Shown: one piece after another, positions 8,633 through 18,117 of the stretch
How positions within the stretch are numbered: the first letter of the stretch is position 1
Layout of the letters: each line of letters starts with the position of its first letter
Source: Methylobacterium tarhaniae
GTDB taxonomy: Bacteria; Pseudomonadota; Alphaproteobacteria; Rhizobiales; Beijerinckiaceae
Assembly (NCBI RefSeq): GCF_001043955.1
Contig: NZ_LABZ01000123.1
Coordinates: 1 to 34,660 of the forward strand
Direction: 5' to 3'
Length of the DNA stretch: 34,660 bases
Position numbers and translations under genes: made by a program
The notes under the pieces: generated by a model
Database searches by the model: none
What the model was told of the DNA's origin: nothing
Seen by the model: the letters and a program-made list of their open reading frames with translations, nothing else

Positions 8633-8760
8633 CCAGCCCGCTCATGCATCGACACGTCGATGCATGAGCGTTCGGCGCACCAGCGCCTGGCGCCTGCGGC
8701 GCAGGCCCATTCGGGCTTGGCCAGCGCCTTCGGACAAGTCTGTTCGAAGGCGCCGCGGTA
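8633..8760. repeat. Double-hairpin intergenic repeat, copy 2
   Basis: Same architecture as 3914-4027. First hairpin arms are 8640-8651 and 8658-8669, loop ACACGT. Second hairpin arms are 8724-8736 and 8741-8753, with one G-T pair. Relative to copy 1, the fourth base pair of hairpin one changes from G-C to C-G on both sides, so pairing is kept. It fills the gap between the convergent HD-GYP and LysR genes and abuts the LysR stop. Confidence 0.85.
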
Positions 8761-9702
8761 TCACCCGGCGGGGTCCGGCAGTTGCGGCAGCCAGGCGGCC
8801 CCCTCTCCCACCAGGAATTCCCAGAACGCCTGGCCGGCGGGGCTCAGCACCTTGTCCGCCCGGCGCACCGCGAACCAGTCGCGGCGGATCGGCAGTCCCT
8901 CGACGTCGAGGAGCACCAGGCGGCCATCCGCCACCTCGGCCGCGACGGTGTGTCCCGAGATCAGCGCGATGCCGAGGCCTGCCATCACGGTCTGCTTGAT
9001 GGTCTCGTTCGAGCCGCTGTCGATGCCGATGCGGGCGCGCCGGATCAGCAGGCCGGTCATGAACTCCTCGAACACCGTGCGGGTGCCCGAGCCGTATTCG
9101 CGCACCAGGAACGGCTCCTCGGCCAGCTCGGCCCGGGTCAGGCCGGGCCGCCCGGCGAAGCGGTGGCCGGGGGCGGCGATCACCACCAGGGGATGGGGCC
9201 CGAAGCTCTCGGCGGTGACGGGCAGGTCCCGTGGCGGGCGGCCCATCAGGGCGAAATCGACGCGGTAGTCGCGCAGGGACTCGACGGTGGCACCGCGGTT
9301 GCCGACCACGAGGTCGATCTCGATCCCCGGATGGGCCTGCGCGAAGCCGCCGACGATCCGGGGCGCGAAGTACTTCGCGGTCGAGACCACGCCCAGGGAG
9401 ACCCGGCCGCCGCTCCCGCCGCGCAGGGTCCTCAGCCGCTCGGTGCAGGTCTCCAGCACGGTGCCGATGCTGTCGATGGCCCAGAGCAGCTCGCGGCCGG
9501 CATCGGTGGGTTTCAGGCCCGCGTGGGTCCGGTCGAACAGGAGCAGCCCGATCTCGTCCTCGAGCCCCTTGATCCGTGCCGTCAGGGCGGCCGGGGTCAC
9601 GTTCAGCTCCTGGGCCGCCCGGGTCATGGTGCCGAGCCGCGCGATCGCCGCGACGGCATGGAGCTGCTTGAGCGAGAGGTTGCGTATGCGGTCCTGCGCC
9701 AT
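8761..9702 (-). CDS. qscR: LysR-type regulator of the CbbR group, probable QscR
   Basis: 313-residue LysR regulator. The winged helix-turn-helix covers about 5-63 (LKQLHAVAAIARLGTMTRAA onward), followed by a linker helix and a substrate-binding domain opening RVSLGVVSTAKYFAP, which is typical of CbbR proteins. ATG at 9702 is preferred because GAGGAG stands just before it; an upstream ATG at 9744 has no such site. It is divergent from an FBPase-like gene and prk, the arrangement of cbbR-cbbF-cbbP operons. In Methylobacterium the CbbR homologue QscR controls serine-cycle genes and is reported to respond to ribulose-1,5-bisphosphate. The group call is firm; the name QscR is inferred from family and context. 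Confidence 0.85.
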   Translation of the reverse strand: MAQDRIRNLSLKQLHAVAAIARLGTMTRAAQELNVTPAALTARIKGLEDEIGLLLFDRTHAGLKPTDAGRELLWAIDSIGTVLETCTERLRTLRGGSGGRVSLGVVSTAKYFAPRIVGGFAQAHPGIEIDLVVGNRGATVESLRDYRVDFALMGRPPRDLPVTAESFGPHPLVVIAAPGHRFAGRPGLTRAELAEEPFLVREYGSGTRTVFEEFMTGLLIRRARIGIDSGSNETIKQTVMAGLGIALISGHTVAAEVADGRLVLLDVEGLPIRRDWFAVRRADKVLSPAGQAFWEFLVGEGAAWLPQLPDPAG

Positions 9703-9871
9703 CCGCTCCTCGGCCGGCGATCGTGGAAAGGATCCGTTCGACATCGCCACGGATATCCGCGCATCCCGTACTTCGGGACAGGGTGACGGCGCTACCCCGG
9801 GGCGCCTAAGCTGGCGGTCAGCGGAGACGGACGACGCCCCTGAGAGGCATGGACAGGCTCGGAGACAGGAC
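9703..9871. promoter_or_regulatory. Divergent qscR/FBPase-like control region with palindrome
   Basis: 169-bp divergent region. A TCCCG-N5-CGGGA inverted repeat lies at 9764-9778, between the two starts, and is a candidate binding site for the LysR protein. GGAGA before the ATG at 9872 serves the rightward unit. Assignment of the palindrome to QscR is inference. Confidence 0.45.
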
Positions 9872-10777
9872 ATGCTTCTGAGCGCCCGCACCGAAGCGAC
9901 GCTGCCGCGACGGGAGCCGGCCGTCGGCCCGGTGGTCGCAGCCATCGCGGCCGCCGCCGCCGCGACCGCCGGCGCGCTCGCGGACGCCGTCCCGGGTCAT
10001 CCTGAGGGCGTGGCCCGGCGCCTGTTCGCGGAAGCGCTGGGCGGGGCCGACGTCGCGGCGATCGCCTGGCCCGACCGGGAGGAGCCCGAGCCGCGCCGGC
10101 GCGGCGCCGCCCTCGTCCTGGCGCTGACCCCCCTCGAGGGGGCGGACGACCTCGACGGCGGCATGCCGGCGGGCACCATCTTCTCGCTGCGCCCCGCCGG
10201 CACCGACCCCGCGGACGCCTTCCGGGCCTCCGGCCGAACGCAGGTGGCGGCAGGCTTCGTCACCTACGGCCCGCGCACCTTGCTGACCCTGACCGACGGC
10301 ACCGCGACCACCACCCGGATCCTCGATCCCCGGAGCGGCGCCTTCCGGCCTCCGGTCTCCCTGTGCATCCGGGAGACGAGCCCCCGGGGCGGGCCCGACG
10401 CGACCCGCCGCGGCGAGACCGCCCCCACCGACTGGACCTCCTCCCTCGCCTCGCTCTCGGCGGGCGCCCAGCGGGTGCTGACCCATGGCGGGCTGCATCT
10501 CCGCCCGGCCGATATCGGCCACGACCGCGATGCCGGCGGCGTGCGCCTCGTCCACGCCGCCGCCCCGGTCGCCCTGGCGATCGAGGCCGCCGGCGGGACC
10601 GCCACGGACGGGCGCGGCCGCGCGATCCTCGACCTCGCCACCGACGACCTGCACCGGCGCACGCCGCTGGCCGTCGGCTCGCCCCGGGAGGTGGCGAGCC
10701 TGCTGCGCCGGCTCGACGCCGCCCGCGACGCCGGCGGCTCGCCGCTCTTCGCCCCCCGCGGGCTCCTGCGGGCCTGA
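9872..10777 (+). CDS. Degenerate class I fructose-1,6-bisphosphatase-like protein (CbbF-like, probably inactive)
   Basis: 301-residue protein that aligns by eye along class I FBPase: LFAEALGGADVAAIA at 51-65, TPLEGADDLD then GTIFSL at 86-106, AGFVTYGP at 127-134, LDPRSGAF at 151-158, and a C-terminal AAGGTATDGR and LHRRTPL. The key residues are gone: the metal-binding DPLDG box is TPLEG (Thr86, Glu89), the SEE acidic pair is replaced by AWPDRE, the K/RLxxLYE signature reads GVRLVHA with His228-Ala229, and about 25-30 residues of the sugar-binding loop are missing before WTSSLAS. The frame is intact and has a GGAGA ribosome site. It lies five bases before prk. It may be a pseudoenzyme, a regulator or a slowly decaying relic. 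Confidence 0.82.
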   Translation: MLLSARTEATLPRREPAVGPVVAAIAAAAAATAGALADAVPGHPEGVARRLFAEALGGADVAAIAWPDREEPEPRRRGAALVLALTPLEGADDLDGGMPAGTIFSLRPAGTDPADAFRASGRTQVAAGFVTYGPRTLLTLTDGTATTTRILDPRSGAFRPPVSLCIRETSPRGGPDATRRGETAPTDWTSSLASLSAGAQRVLTHGGLHLRPADIGHDRDAGGVRLVHAAAPVALAIEAAGGTATDGRGRAILDLATDDLHRRTPLAVGSPREVASLLRRLDAARDAGGSPLFAPRGLLRA

Positions 10778-10782
10778 CCGGC

Positions 10783-11643
10783 GTGTCGGCCCTCCATCCC
10801 ATCGTATCGGTGACCGGCTCGTCCGGCTCCGGCACCACCTCGGTGCGCAACACCTTCGACCAGATCTTCCGCCGCGAGGGCGTCGAGGCGGCCTTCATCG
10901 AGGGCGACGCCTTCCACGCCTTCGACCGGGCGGCGATGCGCGAGGCGATGGCCCGCGAGCCGACCCTGAGCCATTTCGGCGAGCGGGCGAACCTGCTGGC
11001 CGAACTCGAGGCGGTGTTCCACGAATATGGTGCCACCGGCCGCGGCCGCACCCGCCACTACGTGCACGATGCCGAGGACGCCGCACGCTTCGGGGCCGAG
11101 CCCGGCACCTTCACGCCTTGGGAGGACTTCACCGAAGGCTCGGACCTGCTGTTCTACGAGGGCCTGCACGGCGCGCTGGTCACCGACACCCTCGACATCG
11201 CCGCGCATGCCGACCTGAAGATCGGCGTGGTGCCGGTGATCAACCTCGAATGGATCCAGAAGCTCCACCGCGACAAGGCCGCCCGCGGCTACTCGATCGA
11301 GGCGGTGACCGACGTGATCCTGCGGCGGATGCCCGACTACGTCACCACCATCTGCCCGCAATTCACCAACACCGACATCAACTTCCAACGGATCCCGACG
11401 GTCGACACCTCGAACCCGTTCGTCGCCCGCTGGATCCCGACCGCCGACGAGTCGATGGTGGTGATCCGATTCCGCGACCCGAAGGGCATCGACTTCCCCT
11501 ACCTGATCTCGATGATCGCCGGCAGCTTCATGTCGCGGGCGAACTCGGTGGTGATCCCCGGCGGCAAGCTCGACTTGGCGATGCAGCTGATCCTGACCCC
11601 GATGATCCTGCGCCTGGTCGAGCGCCGGCGCCGCCTGCTCTGA
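10783..11643 (+). CDS. prk: Phosphoribulokinase (class I, proteobacterial)
   Basis: 286-residue kinase that phosphorylates ribulose-5-phosphate to ribulose-1,5-bisphosphate with ATP. The P-loop TGSSGSGTTS is at 11-20, followed by the AFIEGDAFHAFDR and TRHYVHDAEDA substrate segments, LLFYEGLHG, and the conserved HRDKAARGYS and PDYVTTICPQFTNTDINFQR stretches. Length and motifs match active CbbP/PrkB. The start is GTG at 10783, five bases after the FBPase-like stop, so translation is probably coupled; no strong ribosome site is seen. No RuBisCO gene is in the window. In M. extorquens, PRK is reported to be essential for methylotrophy as the source of a signal for QscR. An inverted repeat beginning at its stop codon may end the unit. 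Confidence 0.95.
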   Translation: MSALHPIVSVTGSSGSGTTSVRNTFDQIFRREGVEAAFIEGDAFHAFDRAAMREAMAREPTLSHFGERANLLAELEAVFHEYGATGRGRTRHYVHDAEDAARFGAEPGTFTPWEDFTEGSDLLFYEGLHGALVTDTLDIAAHADLKIGVVPVINLEWIQKLHRDKAARGYSIEAVTDVILRRMPDYVTTICPQFTNTDINFQRIPTVDTSNPFVARWIPTADESMVVIRFRDPKGIDFPYLISMIAGSFMSRANSVVIPGGKLDLAMQLILTPMILRLVERRRRLL

Positions 11644-11666
11644 TCCGCGCGGCGCCTCGCGGATCA
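11641..11666. terminator. Hairpin at the prk stop codon
   Basis: Perfect 9-bp arms 11641-11649 and 11658-11666 with an 8-base loop; the first three bases are the prk TGA. No T-run follows, so it could be a factor-assisted terminator or an mRNA 3' end structure. Confidence 0.35.
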
Positions 11667-11797
11667 ATCGGGAACCGCACGACGGCATGCCCACGACCTC
11701 GGCTTGTACTCGGGGCAGGATGGCGTAAGAGTCCGGCCATCCGACGTGCCTCAGGGGGAAGGCACCTCGCGTTCTCGGGCATCCCGGTGCCCGGCGC

Positions 11798-11828
11798 GTG
11801 ACCTTGGCGAGTGACCATGGCGAGTGAC
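11798..11828. repeat. 13-bp tandem repeat over the kinase start
   Basis: GTGACCTTGGCGA then GTGACCATGGCGA then GTGAC. Each unit begins with GTG, and unit two holds the ATG at 11817, so the duplication multiplies candidate start codons. Confidence 0.6.
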
Positions 11829-13016
11829 GGGGCCAACCGTGAGGCGCAGGAAACCGGGAACGGCCGGGCGGAGCTGCCGTACCGGCTGCGGCAGCAGGCG
11901 CTGCTGGGCGCCTTTGCCCGGATGGCGCTGCAGACCCGCGACCTCGACGCGCTCCTGCGCCGCGCGAGCGAGCTCTGCGCCGAGGGCCTAGGCGCCACGT
12001 GCTGCCAGGTGCTGGAGTACCGCGCCCGCGACCACGCCTTCGTGATCCGGGCCTGTACCGGCCTCGAACCCGACCTCGTCGGGACGGACGTCGCGGCGGG
12101 GGACGAGGCCACGCCGGCCTCCTACGCCTTCCGCACCGGCGCCGGCGTGCTCGCCAACGGCATCCAGGCCGGGGGGCATGACGGGGGGCGCTTCCACCTG
12201 CCGGAGGGCCTGGCGCCCCCCGGCCTCTGCCACGCGGTCAACGTGCCGATCGCGCTCGGGGACGAGAGCCGGCGCGCCTACGGCGTGCTCGAGGCCTGGG
12301 GGACCGAGGGCCACGGCTTCGACCGGGCCGACCAGGAATTCCTCGCGGGCTTCGCCGGGCTGATCGGCATCGCGGTCGAGCGCCACCAGGGCGATGCGCG
12401 CCTGCGCGACGCCCTCGACCATCAGGTCCAGCTGACCCGGGAGATGAGCCACCGGGTCAAGAACAGCCTCGGGGTCGTGGCGGGCCTGCTCCGCCTCCAG
12501 GCGCGCGACGCCCATTCCGACGAGGTGCGCCACGCCCTCGAGGATGCCGGCGCGCGCATCGCCACGGTGGCGGAGGTGCACGACCACCTCTGGCGCGGCA
12601 TCCACCAGCTCGGCATGGTCGAATTGGCGGATTTCCTGCGCGAGCTGGTGGCCAAGCTCCAGGAGGAGGCGCCGGGCCATGGGCTCGCCTGCGAGGCCGA
12701 CCCGAAGGTGATCAGCGCCGACCAGGCGATCCCGATCGGCCTCGTGGTCAACGAGCTGGTGACCAACGCGGTCAAGCACGCCTACCCGCAGGGCACCGGG
12801 CCGGTGCGGGTCTCCCTCGCGGTCAGGCCCGACGGCCTGCGCCTCGCCGTCCGCGACGAGGGCATCGGCCTGCCGCCGGGCTTCGACGTGTCGATGCGCC
12901 AGCGCTCGCTGGGCCTCAAGATCATCGCCAGCCTGATCCGTCAGCTCGACGGGCGCCTCGGCATCGAGGGCGGCGGGCCCGGGGCGCATTTCGTGCTGGA
13001 CATTCCCTTGGCCTGA
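11817..13016 (+). CDS. GAF-domain sensor histidine kinase, HisKA_2 type
   Basis: 399-residue soluble kinase. A GAF domain spans about 18-195. The HisKA_2 dimerisation helix carries His212 in EMSHRVKNSLGVVAGLLRLQAR, the form shared with HWE-like kinases of alphaproteobacteria. An ATPase domain follows with N-box LVVNELVTNAVKHAYP and a DEGIGLPPGFD G-box. There is no transmembrane segment, so it senses a cytoplasmic signal through GAF. Starts at GTG 11811 (in frame, two codons longer) and ATG 11817 are both possible because the site lies in a 13-bp repeat and no good ribosome site is seen. No response regulator is adjacent, so it is an orphan. A second 13-bp repeat spans its stop. Confidence 0.9.
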   Translation: MASDGANREAQETGNGRAELPYRLRQQALLGAFARMALQTRDLDALLRRASELCAEGLGATCCQVLEYRARDHAFVIRACTGLEPDLVGTDVAAGDEATPASYAFRTGAGVLANGIQAGGHDGGRFHLPEGLAPPGLCHAVNVPIALGDESRRAYGVLEAWGTEGHGFDRADQEFLAGFAGLIGIAVERHQGDARLRDALDHQVQLTREMSHRVKNSLGVVAGLLRLQARDAHSDEVRHALEDAGARIATVAEVHDHLWRGIHQLGMVELADFLRELVAKLQEEAPGHGLACEADPKVISADQAIPIGLVVNELVTNAVKHAYPQGTGPVRVSLAVRPDGLRLAVRDEGIGLPPGFDVSMRQRSLGLKIIASLIRQLDGRLGIEGGGPGAHFVLDIPLA

Positions 13017-13040
13017 CCCCTTGGCCTGAACCCTTGGCCT
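13008..13040. repeat. 13-bp tandem repeat over the kinase stop
   Basis: TTGGCCTGACCCC, TTGGCCTGAACCC and a partial third TTGGCCT. The TGA at 13014-13016 is the stop and is duplicated at 13027-13029. Confidence 0.65.
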
Positions 13041-13099
13041 TGACCGTCGCGACCGGCGGCGGGAGGCGCCGCCGCGTCGCACTCACGTCCGGCTCGGGG

Positions 13100-13500
13100 T
13101 CAGAACCGGGCGATCGCCTGCACCCGCACGGTGCGCGGCGCGCCGGTCACGAGGTTGGTGTTGCCGTCGGCGGTGGCCATGTCGCGCCGGTCGAACAGGG
13201 TCTCGAACCGCTCGGGCGGGGAGACCGCGAGGCCCGCCGTCAGGCCGGTGCACTGTCGCCGGCAGGCGGAAGGTACGAGACGCTGTAGCTGGCATAGGCC
13301 GAGAGGGTGTCCCACGGCTTCAGCACCGCGCCGATCCGCGGCGAGACGAGGTTATCGGTCCGCGCACCGGTGGCGAGGCTGCGCCGGTCGGTCGAGGCGA
13401 AATCGAAGGGGTCGTAGCGCACACCGCCGATCAGCTGGAGGTGCTGGCCGATCTCGACCCGGTCCTGGGCATAGACCGCCGCGGGGAGAGATGCTGGCAT
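13100..13500 (-). pseudogene. Relic of a TonB-dependent siderophore receptor (C-terminal part)
   Basis: Two reading frames on the minus strand together resemble the C-terminal barrel of a siderophore receptor. The first (13500 down to about 13240) reads VYAQDRVEIGQHLQLIGGVRYD and LVSPRIGAVLKPWDTLSAYASYS. The second (about 13250 down to 13100) reads GLTAGLAVSPPERF, then jumps to TLFDRRDMATADGNTN and ends GAPRTVRVQAIARF, the normal receptor terminus with a final Phe. The frame change near 13245 and the missing barrel segment indicate at least one frameshift and one deletion. No signal peptide, plug domain or upstream barrel remains. It is non-functional by inspection; the intact parent gene is not in the window. 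Confidence 0.75.
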
Positions 13501-13539
13501 GCTCGCCGGATCGATCGACGTAACCGCCCGGACAGGTCT

Positions 13540-15075
<1,536 letters not shown>

Positions 15076-15322
15076 CGCGCTCGGGTCGTGCCGCTCCCTC
15101 GCCGCCGCGGACCGTCGGCCGGTCCGGGAGACGGTGGTGGAAAATCGTTAAGGTCCCCCTGCCGAAACCCCACGAATGCGACGCACCGGTCCGTCCCGCC
15201 CTGCCGCTGCGGCACGCGAGACCGGGTGCGCTGGCGCACATCGGCCATGCTTGCCGAGGATGCAGGAGCAGCCGCACACAAGCAGGACTGGAACCATTCC
15301 AGCCTCTCGTCGGAAGCGCACG

Positions 15323-15778
15323 ATGACGAAGCTCACCCTCAACGGCCGGACCTACGAGGTCGACGCCGATCCCGAGATGCCGCTCCTCTGGGCGATCCGC
15401 GACCACCTCAACCTCACCGGCACCAAGTATGGCTGCGGCATCGCGCAGTGCGGCGCCTGCACGGTCCATCTCGACGGGCAGCCGGTGCGCTCCTGCCAGA
15501 CCCGTCTCGGCGATGTCGGCGATGCGAAGATCACCACGATCGAGGGGATCTCGGGTCCGGTGGCCGAGGCGGTGCGAACCGCGTGGCGCCAGCTGGACGT
15601 GGTGCAGTGCGGCTACTGCCAGTCGGGCCAGATGATGTCGGCGATCGGCCTGCTCACCGAGAACAGGAAGCCGAGCGACGCCGACATCGACGCCGCCATG
15701 GACGGCAACGTCTGCCGCTGCGGCACCTACCAGCGCATCCGCGCGGCGATCCACGACGCCGCCCGCTCCCTCGCCTGA
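15323..15778 (+). CDS. (2Fe-2S) subunit of a molybdenum hydroxylase (IorA/CoxS-like)
   Basis: 151-residue electron-transfer subunit with two [2Fe-2S] clusters. The plant-ferredoxin cluster uses Cys38, Cys43, Cys46 and Cys58; the second uses Cys96, Cys99, Cys131 and Cys133 (QCGYCQSG and NVCRCGTYQRI). All eight are present and the length matches isoquinoline 1-oxidoreductase alpha subunits. It has no signal peptide of its own. CGGAAG precedes the ATG at 15323. The large subunit starts 13 bases after its stop, so the pair is an operon; electrons should pass from the molybdenum centre through this protein to an unidentified acceptor. It is divergent from the membrane kinase across 247 bp. Confidence 0.94.
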   Translation: MTKLTLNGRTYEVDADPEMPLLWAIRDHLNLTGTKYGCGIAQCGACTVHLDGQPVRSCQTRLGDVGDAKITTIEGISGPVAEAVRTAWRQLDVVQCGYCQSGQMMSAIGLLTENRKPSDADIDAAMDGNVCRCGTYQRIRAAIHDAARSLA

Positions 15779-15791
15779 CCGGGACGCCGCC

Positions 15792-17996
15792 ATGCTGAAC
15801 CACAGACTCAAAGACCGCGACGCCGGCACCTCGTCCCGCCGCGCCTTCCTGCGCGGCACCGCCGCCGCCGGCGGCGCCCTGGTGATCGGGCTCACCCTCG
15901 ATCCCAGAGGCACGCGGGCCGCGGGCGGCCCCGACCTGTCCAAGGCCCCGGCCAAGCCGAACGCCTTCGTGCGCATCGCCGCCGACGACACCGTGTCGGT
16001 GGTGATCAAGCACCTCGATATGGGCCAGGGCAACACGACCGGCCTCGCCACCATCGTGGCCGAGGAGCTCGACGCCGACTGGGCACAGATGCGCGCCGTC
16101 TTCGCCCCGGCCGATGCCAGCCTCTACAACAACCTCGCCTTCGGGCCGATCCAGGGCACCGGCGGCTCGACCGCGGTGGCGAATTCCTGGATCCAGCTGC
16201 GCAAGGCGGGGGCTGCCGCCCGCGCGATGCTGGTCGCCGCGGCCGCCGAGGAGTGGACGGTTCCGGCGGGCGAGATCACGGTCGAGAAGGGCGTGCTGCG
16301 CCATGCGAGCGGCAAGGAGGCCCGGTTCGGTGCCTTCGCGGCCAAGGCCGCATTGCAGCCGATCCCCGAGAACCCGACGCTGAAGGACCCCTCCGCCTTC
16401 CGGCTGATCGGCACGAAGCTGCCCCGGCTCGATTCGAACGCGAAGACCGACGGCAGCGCCCAATACGCCCTCGACGTGCGCCGGCCGGGCCAGCTCACGG
16501 CCCTCGTCGCCCGGGCGCCCCGCTTCGGCGCGACGCTGAAGAGCGTGGACGATGCGGCCGCCAGGGCGGTGCCGGGTGTCGTGCAGGTCGTGCGGATCCC
16601 GAGCGGCGTCGCGGTGGTGGCGCGTGACACCTGGTCGGCGATGAAGGGCCGCGAGGCCCTGAAACTCACCTGGGACGATGCCGGCGCCGAGCGGCAATCC
16701 ACGGAATCGCAAACGGCCGCCTACAAGGCGATGGCCGACAAGCCGGGCCTCGTCGCCTCGAAGAGCGGCGACGCCGCCGGCGCCATCAAGGGCGCGGCCA
16801 AGGTGCTGGAGGCGGAGTTCAGCTTCCCCTACCTGGCCCACGCCCCGATGGAGCCGCTCAACGCCACGATCGAGCGGGCGGCGGACGGCTCCTACGACAT
16901 CTATGCCGGCTCGCAGTTCCAGACGATCGAGCAGGCGGTGGCGGCCGGCATCCTCGGCACCACCGCCGACAAGGTCCGCATCACCACCCTATGGGCCGGC
17001 GGCTCCTTCGGCCGGCGCGCCACGGCGTCCGCCGACTACATCGCGGAGGCCGCCGCGATCCTGAAGGCCACCGGCGAGAAGGCCCCGATCCACCTCGTCT
17101 GGACCCGCGAGGACGACATCACCGGCGGCTATTACCGCCCGGCCGCCTATCACCGCATCCGCGCCGGTCTCGATGCCAAGGGGGCGATCACGGGGTGGGA
17201 GCACCGCATCGTCGGCAAGTCGATCATCATCGGCACCGCCCTCGAGGCAATGATGGTGAAGGACGGGGTCGACGCGACCACGGTCGAGGGCGCCTCCGAC
17301 ACCCCCTACGCCCTGCCGGCCTACCGGTTCGAGGTCCACAATGCCCGCGAGGGCGTGCCGGTCCTGTGGTGGCGCTCGGTCGGGCACTCGCACACCGCGC
17401 AGGCGATGGAGGTGTTCATCGACGAGCTCGCCCATGCGGCGGGCCAGGATCCGGTGGCCTACCGCCTCGGCCTGCTCCGCCAAGCGCCCCGGCTCTCCGC
17501 CGCCCTCGCGCTGGCCGCCGAGAAGGCGGGCTGGAGCGCCCGCGAGACGAAGCCGGGACGCGGCTACGGCGTCGCCGCGCACGAGTCGTTCGGCTCCTAC
17601 GTGGCGATGGTGGCCGACGTTTCGGCGGAGGCCGGCAAGGTGAAGGTGAACCGCATCGTCGCGGCGGTCGATGTCGGCGTGGCGGTGAACCCGGACATCA
17701 TCCGGGCCCAGGTCGAGGGCGCGGTCGGCTTCGCGCTCTCGGCGGTCCTGCGCAACAAGATCACCTTCAAGGACGGCGAGGTGCAGGAGAAGAACTTCGA
17801 CGCCTACGAGCCGACCCGGATGAGCGAGATGCCGAAGGTCGAGGTCCACATCGTGCCCTCGGCCGCCGCCCCCACCGGCATCGGCGAGCCCGGCGTGCCG
17901 GTCTTAGGTCCGGCGATCTCGAACGCGGTGTTCGCCGCCACCGGGCAGCGGCTGCGCTCGCTGCCCCTCGATCTCACGGCGCTTCGTGGCGTGTGA
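15792..17996 (+). CDS. Molybdopterin-binding subunit of an aldehyde/N-heterocycle oxidoreductase (IorB-like)
   Basis: 734-residue xanthine-dehydrogenase-family large subunit. Residues 12-35 form a Tat-type signal (SSRRAFLRG then a hydrophobic Ala/Gly stretch), so the complex is probably exported folded, carrying the small subunit with it. Cofactor motifs include GQGNTTGLATIVAEEL, the WAGGSFGRR variant seen in IorB-type enzymes, and the catalytic Glu699 in GIGEPGVPVLGPA. There is no FAD subunit, cytochrome or XdhC-like chaperone beside it. Substrate could be an aldehyde or an N-heterocycle; the sequence does not decide. The last residues and the stop lie inside the first unit of a 30-bp tandem repeat. 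The family call is strong. Confidence 0.93.
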   Translation: MLNHRLKDRDAGTSSRRAFLRGTAAAGGALVIGLTLDPRGTRAAGGPDLSKAPAKPNAFVRIAADDTVSVVIKHLDMGQGNTTGLATIVAEELDADWAQMRAVFAPADASLYNNLAFGPIQGTGGSTAVANSWIQLRKAGAAARAMLVAAAAEEWTVPAGEITVEKGVLRHASGKEARFGAFAAKAALQPIPENPTLKDPSAFRLIGTKLPRLDSNAKTDGSAQYALDVRRPGQLTALVARAPRFGATLKSVDDAAARAVPGVVQVVRIPSGVAVVARDTWSAMKGREALKLTWDDAGAERQSTESQTAAYKAMADKPGLVASKSGDAAGAIKGAAKVLEAEFSFPYLAHAPMEPLNATIERAADGSYDIYAGSQFQTIEQAVAAGILGTTADKVRITTLWAGGSFGRRATASADYIAEAAAILKATGEKAPIHLVWTREDDITGGYYRPAAYHRIRAGLDAKGAITGWEHRIVGKSIIIGTALEAMMVKDGVDATTVEGASDTPYALPAYRFEVHNAREGVPVLWWRSVGHSHTAQAMEVFIDELAHAAGQDPVAYRLGLLRQAPRLSAALALAAEKAGWSARETKPGRGYGVAAHESFGSYVAMVADVSAEAGKVKVNRIVAAVDVGVAVNPDIIRAQVEGAVGFALSAVLRNKITFKDGEVQEKNFDAYEPTRMSEMPKVEVHIVPSAAAPTGIGEPGVPVLGPAISNAVFAATGQRLRSLPLDLTALRGV

Positions 17997-18092
17997 TCGC
18001 GCCCTGCGGCGCTTCGTGGCGTGTGATCGCGCCCTGCGGCGCTTCGTGGCGTGTGATCGCGCCCTGCGGCGCTCCGGGGCGTGTGATCGCGC
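17977..18092. repeat. 30-bp tandem repeat, almost four copies, spanning a stop codon
   Basis: Units at 17977, 18007, 18037 and 18067. The first three are identical; the fourth changes TTCGT to TCCGG and is cut after 26 bases. Unit one encodes the last residues and TGA of the molybdopterin subunit, and each unit keeps that TGA. Period 30 is a multiple of three. Confidence 0.9.
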
Positions 18093-18117
18093 ACCACACC
18101 CTTAACCCCCGCCCTAT

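Noticed and set aside
17977..18092. Possible CRISPR array from the 30-bp repeat
   Set aside because: Units are directly adjacent with no spacers, and no cas genes are present.
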